Part shown: one piece after another, positions 1 through 6,774 of the stretch | How the letters are laid out: every line of letters starts with the position of its first letter | How positions within the stretch are numbered: the first letter of the stretch is position 1 | Assembly (NCBI GenBank): GCA_004561785.1 | Contig: SFUB01000068.1 | Span: forward strand, 1 to 7,043 | Reading direction: 5' to 3' | From: a bacterium | Lineage (GTDB): Bacteria; Bacillota_I; Bacilli_A; RFN20; CAG-826 | DNA length: 7,043 nt | Notes under the pieces: generated by a model | What the model saw: only the letters and a program-made list of their open reading frames with translations | Databases searched by the model: none | Told to the model about the DNA's origin: nothing | Position numbers and translations under genes: made by a program

Positions 1-4
1 CTTT

Positions 5-706
5 TTGATTATCAAACTCGTCGCTTTCGCCGTGGCGGCTGGAATCCTCATCTTTTTTAAACATAAATACAAATGGGAAATCGAAAGACCCCATAAGGAA
101 CTTCGCTATTCCTTCTTGCTTCCGTTGTTCCTTTTCTGCGGGATCAATTTCCTTTCCGTCCCATTCCTTAATCCTTCTTATAGCTATGAAGCGGAGGACT
201 TGGGACTGCTTTTCATGGAGTCCTTCGCCGATCTTGCCTCTTCGGTGCTTGAGGACGTTTTATTCGTTGACGTGTTCATCGCTTTGATGCTCGAGATCCT
301 TCCTTTCCGTTACAAAAGGAGCCTTTCCATCCTTTTCAGTTCCCTTCTTTTCACGGCGGTGCACGCCTGCTTGTTCCTTTATCCCGGCGAATTCACCGCC
401 TCAGACCCGATTCAGGTCGCGATCGTTCAGGAGGTTTTCGTTTTCCTGCTTACCGCCGGATGCGGGTATCTAGCCATTTATTACGACTCGGCTTTGATCC
501 CGGTCGCCTTCCATTTCCTTTATAACCTCTGCAATCACGTCCTCTATTACCATATCTATGCTTTGGAACTTTCGTGGCAGTATGCCCTCTTCATCTCCAT
601 CTTCGCCGTCTTCGCTATCTTCTACTTTGCGGCCCTTTGGCATATGTCGGAAGCGATGGTGTACCGCAAAAACATAAAAGCCCCGAAAGGATCGGGGCAG
701 GAATAA
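5..706 (+). CDS. CPBP-family (Abi/CAAX-protease-like) integral membrane protein, 5' end uncertain
   Basis: Very hydrophobic protein of about 233 residues with roughly seven predicted membrane segments (about 2-18, 36-52, 82-99, 106-126, 137-158, 162-181, 191-212). The three CPBP (Abi, CAAX-protease-like) motifs are recognisable in order. Motif 1 is E83-D84-x-x-F87 but has Val88 where the family has Arg (EExxxR). Motif 2 is F116-x-x-x-H120. Motif 3 is H170-x-x-x-N174. The family contains membrane-embedded glutamate-dependent proteases, but many bacterial members have no known substrate, so activity here is an inference. The start is a TTG at base 5; the frame is open to the window edge, so the true start may lie upstream and no ribosome site can be seen. 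The gene converges on plsX, with 14 bases between the stops. Its last residues overlap the hairpin that appears to end plsX transcription. Confidence 0.8.
   Translation: MIIKLVAFAVAAGILIFFKHKYKWEIERPHKELRYSFLLPLFLFCGINFLSVPFLNPSYSYEAEDLGLLFMESFADLASSVLEDVLFVDVFIALMLEILPFRYKRSLSILFSSLLFTAVHACLFLYPGEFTASDPIQVAIVQEVFVFLLTAGCGYLAIYYDSALIPVAFHFLYNLCNHVLYYHIYALELSWQYALFISIFAVFAIFYFAALWHMSEAMVYRKNIKAPKGSGQE
668..698 (-). terminator. Intrinsic terminator of plsX, inside the CPBP gene's coding tail
   Basis: Read on the - strand, a perfect 7-bp GC-rich stem (680-686 pairing with 692-698) with a 5-base loop (687-691) is followed by a T-rich run, CTTTTATGTTTTT, covering 680 down to 668. It starts 22 bases past the plsX stop codon, a normal position for a Rho-independent terminator. 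It lies wholly within the last codons of the convergent CPBP gene. On the + strand the hairpin has no T-run after it, so it should act in one direction only. Confidence 0.8.
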
Positions 707-720
707 CGAGGACGTGTGTC

Positions 721-1731
721 TTATTCGGCTGCCTTCCCCGCTTTGGGGAGGGCTTTTTCGATTTTGGCGATAAGGTCTTTTTCGGCGAGGGAGCACGTTT
801 CCAAAATGGTTCCCGCAAAGACGTCGGAGGTGGATTTTCCGTGCGTCTTCACAACGAGTTTCTTCGTCCCTAGCAAGGGAGCGCAGGCCTTCTTCGCCAT
901 CGCGAAGGGGGCGGAAGCCTCTTTGATGCCTTTCAGCTGAAACAAGGCTCCGATCTTGCGAAGGAAGGTGCCGGAGACGGCGTTCTTCATGAGGTCCTTC
1001 ATGAAGTAGCAAGCCCCTTCGGTCCCTTTCAGGAAAACGTTGCCCGCAAAGCCATCGGTGACCACGGCGTCGGTGCACCCATCGAGGACATGGTCGCCTT
1101 CGATGTTGCCGATGAAGTTCAGGCCGCTTTGGCTCAAAAGTTCAAAGGCCTCTTTTGTAAGTTCATTTCCTTTTCCTTCTTCCGAACCGACGTTCAGGAG
1201 GGAAATGCGGGGTTTTTCGATCCCGATGCACTGCAAATAGATGGTAGCCATTAAGCCGAATTGATAGAGGTATTCTGGCTTTGAATCCATGTTGGCGCCG
1301 GAATCGATGAGGCGGACGAAGGAATGGTTTTTCGTCGGCAGAGTTGATAGCAGCGCCGGGCGATCAATGCCCGGGATCCTTCCTAAGCGCAGCACCGCTC
1401 CGGTTAAAACGGCACCGGTCGGTCCAGCGGATACCATGCCGTCGATATCGTCGCGCTTCCTCAGGGCTTCGTAGGCGACCGCCAAAGAGGAATCGGGCTT
1501 TTGCCGGAGGAACAAGGCTGGATGGTCGGTGTTGAGCACGGCCGTCTGCGCGTCGAGGAATTCAATCCGCGAGAGATCCGCTCCGAGCTTCTCCATCGCT
1601 TGCTTCGACCCTTCTTTGGGCCCCGCGAGGACCAAGAGGAGATCTTCTCGCTTTTTCAGGGCTTCCGAGGCCCCTTCGTAAACCGCTGCGGGGGCGTTAT
1701 CCCCGCCCAATGCATCCACTAAGATTTTCAT
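721..1731 (-). CDS. plsX: Phosphate acyltransferase PlsX
   Basis: PlsX converts acyl-ACP and phosphate to acyl-phosphate, which the membrane enzyme PlsY uses to acylate glycerol-3-phosphate in the first step of phospholipid synthesis. It is a peripheral membrane enzyme. The 336 residues match the usual length (B. subtilis about 333), and the family motifs appear in order: VDALGGDNAP (5-14), SAGPTGA (101-107), DSGAN (143-147), LLNVGSEEGKG (178-188), NFIGNIEG (205-212), VVTDGFAGN (223-231) and KTHGKS (295-300). Position 104 is Pro where most homologues have Asn. The ATG start fits because the first conserved motif begins at residue 5; upstream there is only a close AGGA (2-base spacing), a weak ribosome site. 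The gene stands alone: a divergent gene lies upstream and a terminator follows its stop, so it is not co-transcribed with acpP, fabD, rnc or rpmF, its common partners elsewhere. Confidence 0.97.
   Translation of the reverse strand: MKILVDALGGDNAPAAVYEGASEALKKREDLLLVLAGPKEGSKQAMEKLGADLSRIEFLDAQTAVLNTDHPALFLRQKPDSSLAVAYEALRKRDDIDGMVSAGPTGAVLTGAVLRLGRIPGIDRPALLSTLPTKNHSFVRLIDSGANMDSKPEYLYQFGLMATIYLQCIGIEKPRISLLNVGSEEGKGNELTKEAFELLSQSGLNFIGNIEGDHVLDGCTDAVVTDGFAGNVFLKGTEGACYFMKDLMKNAVSGTFLRKIGALFQLKGIKEASAPFAMAKKACAPLLGTKKLVVKTHGKSTSDVFAGTILETCSLAEKDLIAKIEKALPKAGKAAE
731..765 (+). terminator. Intrinsic terminator of the CPBP gene, inside the plsX coding tail
   Basis: On the + strand, 24 bases after the CPBP stop codon, 731-739 pairs with 745-753. 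This is a 9-bp stem with one G-U pair and a 5-base loop (740-744). It is followed at once by TTTTT (754-758) and a second T-run (762-765). The element lies inside the last codons of plsX, whose C-terminal residues PKAGKA it spells on the other strand. It mirrors the plsX terminator, which lies inside the CPBP gene. Confidence 0.7.
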
Positions 1732-1826
1732 GATCCTATTTTGCCACTAGAATCCGGTTTTCTCCACAGGCTTCTCTAAAGAGAAGAACCTTCTTTTCTC
1801 TTTGTTCCTGTAATAAGATTACCCCG
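1732..1826. promoter_or_regulatory. Divergent control region between plsX and the SEL1-like gene
   Basis: These 95 bases separate two genes transcribed away from each other, so both promoters should lie here. For the + strand gene the best -10 candidate is TAAGAT (1814-1819, 4 of 6 consensus bases). A poor -35-like TTCTTT (1791-1796) lies 17 bases upstream. No purine-rich ribosome site precedes the ATG at 1827. For plsX on the - strand I see no convincing -35/-10 pair. No FapR-type operator (consensus TTAGTACCTDRTACTAA), known for fatty-acid genes of some Bacillota, is present. Promoter assignments are tentative. Confidence 0.5.
1771..1786. repeat. Perfect 7-2-7 inverted repeat, candidate operator
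   Basis: CTTCTCT (1771-1777) and AGAGAAG (1780-1786) are exact inverted copies separated by AA. The repeat sits near the middle of the divergent region, about 40 bases from each start codon. Such compact symmetry fits the site of a dimeric repressor, or a short hairpin in the plsX leader. There is no T-run beside it that would make a convincing terminator. A related half-match, ending in TTCTTTTCTC, lies just to the right (1791-1800). The regulator is unknown. Confidence 0.45.
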
Positions 1827-3275
1827 ATGAAAAACAATGAGAAATTGAAGCTGTTCGAAGAATGCAGAAAGCATGCCGTTTGCAACGAGATTGAAATCCT
1901 TCGCTCGAAGAAGTGCGGCTGCTTTGTCTGCGGCAAGATTTTCGATGCCAGAAAAGTGGCCAATTGGTTCCCTGATAAAAACGGTGGCGTCAGCGCCATT
2001 TGCCCGGAGTGCGGGTCCCCAACCGTCATTGGCGACGCCTCGGGACTCCCATTGGAAAAAGATTTTTTGGCAGAGATGGGCGCCCGGTATGCTGGGCTTC
2101 CGCTTCATGAAGAGAAGAACGCCAGAGATTTCGTCGATCACTACTTTCACTGCGAAGTGCCGCACAACAAGGAATACGAGCAGCTCTATGTATCGGGGCT
2201 TAAGGCCCTGGCCAAAGAAGGAGAGCCCAAAGCCTTTATGCTCCTTGGGGTTTTCTACTCGCATGGCGCCGAATTTCAGCCGCTCAATCCGAAATTGGCC
2301 GTCCGGTATTATTCCGATCCCCATGTTCGCAACGACACCGCCGCCTTAAATGCCTTGGCCCTAATCTACCTATCCGGGGCGGTGAAATCCCGGAACAAAA
2401 TGAAGGGATTCGAATTGCTCGCCAGGGCCGCTGCGCTTGGGTCCATGGAGGCAGTCTACCACATGGCGGATTGCTACCTTGACGGAAACGAAGTGGAGGT
2501 TGACGAGTCCTTCGCTTTCCGATTGATTCAATCCGCTTTTTCCGATCTTTACCCCGATTTCGCCACCAAGAAGCAAAATTGGGATGTCCTGCCTGATTTT
2601 GCGGTTCGGATGGGGGATTTCTACCGGCTTGGCCTCGGCCCTTTCCAAGATGATTTCCTGGCTCTCCGCTATTACCTGCTCGCATCCGTCGCCCAAAGCG
2701 TTCGCGATGGAATCCTGGGCAAAGGCGTCTTTTCAGACTATACCGAACACCTTGATCAACAGATTAAGTTACTTGCCAAGTCCTGCCAATGCCAGCGGGG
2801 CGCCCCCGTTTTGGACTCGGATACCTTCTTCGACACCTATGGGGACCCCAACACCCCCGATTATTCGCCGAAGACCTTCCACTTGGAATCCTATGACCCC
2901 GAGGAAATGACCCTGAGCTTCACTTTGGAAAGCAAGGAACCCGGCTTCCTTTTCGACCTCGCAAGCCTCTATTGCGCCCCCTCTCCGGCTAAGGTTACTT
3001 GGCAATTCAAGGATGTCGCCGCTTTCAAAGCGTTCGGGGAAGGGGATCTTGACTTCGACGCGATCGTCCCTCACCCGGATGGAGACGGCTGGGACTTCCT
3101 CAAAGGGGATGGAAACAACGATTCCACCGTGGTCAGCATCCGCTTGACGCCCAACGAGTCCTTCAAAAGCGTCCTGGAATCCTTGGAGAAGTTGAACAGC
3201 AAGAAAAAATCTGCAAAGAAGAAAAAGACTGGGGAAACGAAGAAGCCGGCTAAGAAAGATGGCCCTAAGAAGTGA
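1827..3275 (+). CDS. Zinc-ribbon and SEL1-repeat protein with lysine-rich tail
   Basis: Protein of 482 residues, first gene of the exporter operon; function unknown. Near the N-terminus a four-cysteine zinc ribbon is visible (C32-x-x-C35 and C59-x-x-C62), with extra Cys at 13, 19 and 30. From about 134 to 290 there are at least three SEL1-like (TPR-like) helical repeats, with the alternating Ala/Leu/Gly/Tyr pattern: ALG-S-MEA around 203-209, CYLDG at 216-220 and a DFYRLGLG stretch at 264-271. SEL1 repeats usually bind protein partners. Residues about 330-455 form an acidic and aromatic region I do not recognise. The last 25 residues (458-482) are mostly Lys. There is no signal peptide or membrane segment, so it should be cytosolic. 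The ATG at 1827 is the first good start, but no ribosome site precedes it. Its stop lies 8 bases before the preferred start of the first ABC gene. A scaffold or accessory role for the exporter is inference from position only. Confidence 0.85.
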   Translation: MKNNEKLKLFEECRKHAVCNEIEILRSKKCGCFVCGKIFDARKVANWFPDKNGGVSAICPECGSPTVIGDASGLPLEKDFLAEMGARYAGLPLHEEKNARDFVDHYFHCEVPHNKEYEQLYVSGLKALAKEGEPKAFMLLGVFYSHGAEFQPLNPKLAVRYYSDPHVRNDTAALNALALIYLSGAVKSRNKMKGFELLARAAALGSMEAVYHMADCYLDGNEVEVDESFAFRLIQSAFSDLYPDFATKKQNWDVLPDFAVRMGDFYRLGLGPFQDDFLALRYYLLASVAQSVRDGILGKGVFSDYTEHLDQQIKLLAKSCQCQRGAPVLDSDTFFDTYGDPNTPDYSPKTFHLESYDPEEMTLSFTLESKEPGFLFDLASLYCAPSPAKVTWQFKDVAAFKAFGEGDLDFDAIVPHPDGDGWDFLKGDGNNDSTVVSIRLTPNESFKSVLESLEKLNSKKKSAKKKKTGETKKPAKKDGPKK

Positions 3276-3280
3276 GGGAG
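3274..3280 (+). promoter_or_regulatory. Ribosome binding site that decides the start of the first ABC gene
   Basis: GAGGGAG overlaps the SEL1-like gene's stop codon. Its GAGG part (3274-3277) lies 6 bases before the GTG at 3284, a good spacing. An in-frame GTG at 3272, overlapping the stop as GTGA, has no comparable site upstream. This favours the 3284 start, although translational coupling at 3272 stays possible. Confidence 0.6.
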
Positions 3281-3283
3281 ACC

Positions 3284-5032
3284 GTGGAAAGCCAATATGA
3301 ACGCAAGGCCTTCGGGCCGCTGAAGAAATACCGGGTGAAAGTTGTCCTCGCACCGGTTTTCAAATTGTTCGAGGCGATGACGGAGCTCATCGTCCCCTTG
3401 CTTGTCAGCGCCATAATCGACAACGGCCTGGACCCGGATGGCAGCCATTACGGCGATTGGAACTACATCGTCATTTTGGCCGTGATCATGTTCGGCCTCG
3501 CCATCGCCGGATTCTCCGTGACCATGATCACCCAGTATTTGGCGGCTCGGGTCTCCAGCGATTATTCCTATGACCTCAAGAAGATTCTTTACGAGAGGCT
3601 TCATCTTCTTTCCTCGAGGCAGCTTGACGAATACGGCCGCAACAAAGCCTTGAACATCGTCAACAACGATGCCTTCATCGTCCAAAACGGCGTGCAGATG
3701 CTCATGAGGCTCATCGTGAGGGCCCCGTTCTTGATCCTGGGCTCGATCGTGGCGAGCTTTCTCGTCAACCCCATGGCGGGTTGCATCGTCCTGGGAGCGT
3801 TGCTTTTGTCCGGAGCCGTGATCGCCGCCGTCGTGCTGAGCACCCCGAAGCAATACGCCAAACTCCAAAAGGAACTCGACGTGATCTCCAGCCGCGGCGA
3901 AGACGGAATCGTCGGCGCCCGCGTCGTCCGTTCCTTCAACAAAGAGGAACGCGAACAGCAGGAATTCCGCTCCGCAAGTGAGAAATACCGCAAGCAGGCC
4001 TTGCTTATTTCCAAACTAAACGCCCTCATCAACCCTCTCACCTTCGCCTTCATCAACGGAGCCATCCTCCTTATTTTCTATATCTTTGGCTTCCATAATG
4101 AATCGGGTACCCTGACCGTCGGCAACGTCGTGGCCCTCATGAATTACCTGAGCACCTCCTTGGCGGCTTTGGTCATGTTCACCCGCCTCATCACCTCTTT
4201 GTCCAAAGCGATGACCTCCAAGAAGAGGATCGATGATTTCCTCGCCATCACCCCCGACGTCGTCTCCGGGGACTTCAAACCGGAAGGCGAAGTCAAAGAA
4301 GGCGAGCCTTACTTCGAATTCAAGAAAGCGTCCCTCAGCTTCGGCGGGGAGAACTACGCCCTGAAAGACATCGACTTGGTCCTCCGCAAAGGCGAGTCGG
4401 TCGGCATCATCGGCGGAACCGGATCTGGAAAATCCACCCTCTTGAACCTCATGGAGCGTTTCTTCGACGTCACCTCGGGCGAACTCGATTTCCGTGGGCG
4501 ACCGATTCAGGAAAGCTCGTTGGAAGATCTCCGTTCCTCGATCGCGCTTGTAAGCCAGAAGAAACAGCTGTTCCGCGGGACCATCCGCTCGAACATGCTG
4601 CTTGGAAAACCCAACGCCTCCGAGGAAGAAATCTGGCAGGCTTTAAAAGATTCTTTGGCCTATGAGTTCGTCTCCCGTTATAAAGACGGCCTGGACCATG
4701 AAGTGGAGGAAGGGGGGCAGAACTTCTCCGGAGGCCAAAAGCAGAGGCTTCTGATCGCCCGTGCACTTTTATCCGCCCGCCCGATCCTGTTCCTTGATGA
4801 CGCCACCAGCGCCCTCGATTACAAAAGCGATCTTCTGGTCCGCCAGAACATTGCCAAGATCAAAGGCTTGACCCTCGTGATGGTCTCCCAAAGAGCCACC
4901 TCCATCAAGGATTGCGATGACATCTATGTCTTGGAGGCCGGGAAGATCGTGGGGGAGGGAACCCATGAGCAATTGCTGGAATCGTGCCCGATCTACCAGG
5001 AAATCTACGAAACGCAGGTGAAGACGAAATGA
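3284..5032 (+). CDS. ABC exporter half-transporter, degenerate-site subunit (TM287-like)
   Basis: Half-transporter of 582 residues: an exporter-type membrane domain with about six helices (roughly 20-45, 60-82, 142-160, 164-185, 250-270, 280-300), then a nucleotide-binding domain. Motifs in order are Walker A GGTGSGKST (377-385), Q-loop Q425, signature FSGGQ (481-485) and Walker B ILFLDD (501-506). Asp506 replaces the catalytic Glu. At the switch position is Gln536 (VSQR), where active domains have His. This Asp/Gln pattern, and the CPIYQEIYETQ-like C-terminus, match the degenerate-site partner of heterodimeric exporters such as TM287 of TM287/TM288. It should work only together with the next gene product, in the cytoplasmic membrane. 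Substrate unknown: the family exports drugs, lipids or peptides. There is no peptidase domain, and no MarR-type regulator is adjacent. The GTG at 3284 is chosen for its ribosome site; a GTG at 3272 would add four residues. Confidence 0.95.
   Translation: MESQYERKAFGPLKKYRVKVVLAPVFKLFEAMTELIVPLLVSAIIDNGLDPDGSHYGDWNYIVILAVIMFGLAIAGFSVTMITQYLAARVSSDYSYDLKKILYERLHLLSSRQLDEYGRNKALNIVNNDAFIVQNGVQMLMRLIVRAPFLILGSIVASFLVNPMAGCIVLGALLLSGAVIAAVVLSTPKQYAKLQKELDVISSRGEDGIVGARVVRSFNKEEREQQEFRSASEKYRKQALLISKLNALINPLTFAFINGAILLIFYIFGFHNESGTLTVGNVVALMNYLSTSLAALVMFTRLITSLSKAMTSKKRIDDFLAITPDVVSGDFKPEGEVKEGEPYFEFKKASLSFGGENYALKDIDLVLRKGESVGIIGGTGSGKSTLLNLMERFFDVTSGELDFRGRPIQESSLEDLRSSIALVSQKKQLFRGTIRSNMLLGKPNASEEEIWQALKDSLAYEFVSRYKDGLDHEVEEGGQNFSGGQKQRLLIARALLSARPILFLDDATSALDYKSDLLVRQNIAKIKGLTLVMVSQRATSIKDCDDIYVLEAGKIVGEGTHEQLLESCPIYQEIYETQVKTK
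5015..5020 (+). promoter_or_regulatory. Ribosome binding site of the second ABC gene
   Basis: AGGTG with its following A (5015-5020... read within the codons for the first subunit's last residues) lies about 8 bases before the ATG at 5029. With the ATGA stop/start overlap it supports translation start at 5029. The in-frame GTG at 4984 would extend the protein into the upstream gene without adding any family feature. Confidence 0.6.
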
Positions 5033-6771
5033 AAAAGAAATCGCTGAACCTCAAACTGCTGAAGCCTTATATGAAGGGCAACGCCGGGCTTCTCGCCCTG
5101 TCGCTTGTCTTCGCCCTCCTTTCCGTCTCCTCCAAAATGGCGATCCCGTTCGTCAGCGGCCTCGCCATCGACTTCATGCGCGGAGATTCCTTCACCTCCG
5201 AAGGCCTCACCCCCTATCTGTTCCTCATCCTCGGCTTGCTTCTAATCGGCGCCGCCTTCCGTTACATCTTCGACTACGTCCTCTCCAAATGCGCTCAACG
5301 AATCGTCAAAAACATGAGGGACGTCCTCTTCGATTCCTTCAATTCGGTTCCTTTGTCCTATCTCGACACCCATCCTCACGGCGACCTTCTCCTCCGTCTC
5401 ACCAGCGACATCGAGAACGTCCAGACCGGCCTCATCACGGGAGCCGGGGCCCTCTTCGAAGGGATCGTTCAGATCCTCATCACCCTATTCTTCATGTTCT
5501 ATCTGAACTGGGCGCTTGCCTTGGTGGTCGTCTTTCTTACCCCGATCTCCGTCTTGGTCTCCCGCTACGTCAGCAAATCCAATTCGGTCTACTTCAAAAA
5601 GCAGAACGCCAAGATGGGTGAACTCACCGCCCACACCTTGGAGACGATTTCAAACTTAGAAGCCATCCACGCCTATGGCATGGAAGATGCCCGCGAAGAG
5701 GAGTTCCTCAAGGAGAACGAAGAGGTCCGCAAAGCCAATTTCAAAGCCACCTTCGCCTCCGCTTGGATCAACCCCTCGACCCGTTTGGTCAATAACCTCA
5801 TCTACGCCTCCATCACTTTGCTGGGAGCCTTGATACTCATCAACGCCCCCTCTTGGCTTGGGGTCAGCTTCACCGTTGGGGCCCTTTCCTCTTTCTTATC
5901 CTATTCTCTCCAATACATGACCCCATTCAACGAAATCGCCGATGTCGCAAGCGACGTCTTCTACGCGACCGCCTCCTTGGCCCGCGTCCAAGAAGCCGTG
6001 AATGCCCCCAAGGACGTCGACGAAGGGACCAAGCCCCTTGGAAAAAGCATCGACACCTTGGAAGCGAAGGGCATCAACTTCTCTTACGACGGCAAAAGGC
6101 AGATCATCAAGAACTTCAGCCTGGATGTATACAAAGGTCATAAGATCGCCTTGGTTGGGCCCACCGGATGTGGGAAGACGACCATCATCAACCTCTTGAT
6201 GCGCTTCTACGATCCCCAATCCGGGTGCTTTGAGATGAATGGCATCTCCACGTTGGAAGTTAGAAAAGACGAGATGCGCAGCCACATCGGCATGGTTCTC
6301 CAAGAGACCTGGCTTGAGAAAGCCTCCATCCGCGACAACATCGCCTTCGGCAAGCCCGATGCGAGCTTTGAAGAAGTGGTGGAAGCCGCCAAAAAAGCCC
6401 ATGCGGATGAGTTTATCCGTCGCATGCCGGCGGGCTATGACACGATCGTCTCCAATTCCAGCGGACTCTCCCAAGGCGAAAAACAGCTTCTCTGCGTGGC
6501 GAGGATCCTCTTGGTCAAACCGGAAATCGTCTTGCTCGACGAAGCCACTTCGAGCATCGACCTTCGCACTGAACTGGCCTTAGGCAAAGCCTTCGACGAA
6601 CTCATGAAAGGGAAAACCTCCCTCGTCGTTGCCCATCGTCTATCGACGATCCGCAACGCCGACCTCATCCTTGTTCTGAAAGACGGGGAGATCATCGAAC
6701 AGGGGAACTTCGATGAGCTTATGCAGGAGAAAGGATTCTTCGCCGATCTCTACAACAGCCAATTGGCCTGA
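5029..6771 (+). CDS. ABC exporter half-transporter, catalytic-site subunit (TM288-like)
   Basis: Half-transporter of 580 residues, the partner of the preceding subunit: about six membrane helices in the first 320 residues, then a nucleotide-binding domain. Motifs in order are Walker A GPTGCGKTT (377-385), Q-loop Q425, signature LSQGE (480-484) and Walker B IVLLDE (500-505) with catalytic Glu505. The switch His536 is present in VAHRLST. The catalytic residues are complete, but the signature departs from LSGGQ at positions 3 and 5. In TM287/TM288-type heterodimers this variant signature packs against the degenerate Walker motifs of the partner. One ATP site should therefore hydrolyse (this subunit's Walker motifs plus the partner's FSGGQ), while the other mainly binds. 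The ATG overlaps the upstream stop as ATGA, implying coupled translation and balanced subunit amounts. Both domains align residue for residue (Walker A 377, Q 425, switch 536), which fits descent from one duplicated gene. Substrate unknown. Confidence 0.95.
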   Translation: MKKKSLNLKLLKPYMKGNAGLLALSLVFALLSVSSKMAIPFVSGLAIDFMRGDSFTSEGLTPYLFLILGLLLIGAAFRYIFDYVLSKCAQRIVKNMRDVLFDSFNSVPLSYLDTHPHGDLLLRLTSDIENVQTGLITGAGALFEGIVQILITLFFMFYLNWALALVVVFLTPISVLVSRYVSKSNSVYFKKQNAKMGELTAHTLETISNLEAIHAYGMEDAREEEFLKENEEVRKANFKATFASAWINPSTRLVNNLIYASITLLGALILINAPSWLGVSFTVGALSSFLSYSLQYMTPFNEIADVASDVFYATASLARVQEAVNAPKDVDEGTKPLGKSIDTLEAKGINFSYDGKRQIIKNFSLDVYKGHKIALVGPTGCGKTTIINLLMRFYDPQSGCFEMNGISTLEVRKDEMRSHIGMVLQETWLEKASIRDNIAFGKPDASFEEVVEAAKKAHADEFIRRMPAGYDTIVSNSSGLSQGEKQLLCVARILLVKPEIVLLDEATSSIDLRTELALGKAFDELMKGKTSLVVAHRLSTIRNADLILVLKDGEIIEQGNFDELMQEKGFFADLYNSQLA

Positions 6772-6774
6772 TCC

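Noticed and set aside
470..1078. Long - strand open frame overlapping plsX and the CPBP gene in another frame
   Set aside because: Its translation is rich in Arg, His and Gly without any domain, and it lies across two well-supported genes. It is a frame shadow, as are the other overlapping frames in plsX, the SEL1-like gene and the ABC genes.
1732..1826. FapR operator or lipid-responsive riboswitch upstream of plsX
   Set aside because: Nothing resembling the FapR consensus is present. The region is too short and unstructured for a known riboswitch beyond the single inverted repeat.
3194..3272. A-rich run in the Lys-tail codons as a programmed frameshift site leading into the ABC gene
   Set aside because: The A-run is not phased as a standard X-XXY-YYZ slippery heptamer in the reading frame, I see no clear downstream structure, and the ABC gene has its own start and ribosome site.
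3071..3868. Long - strand open frame opposite the start of the first ABC gene
   Set aside because: Low-complexity His/Asp/Gly-rich translation antisense to conserved coding sequence, without a ribosome site or recognisable motif.
4984..5028. In-frame 15-residue N-terminal extension of the second ABC subunit from a GTG at 4984
   Set aside because: It overlaps the end of the first subunit. The ATG at 5029 has an AGGTG ribosome site and the classic ATGA overlap, and the family's N-terminus begins there.
6758..6767. Palindrome GCCAATTGGC near the end of the second ABC gene, as a - strand terminator for the GNAT gene
   Set aside because: It has no loop and no T-run in the - strand direction. I found no convincing terminator for the GNAT gene within the window.
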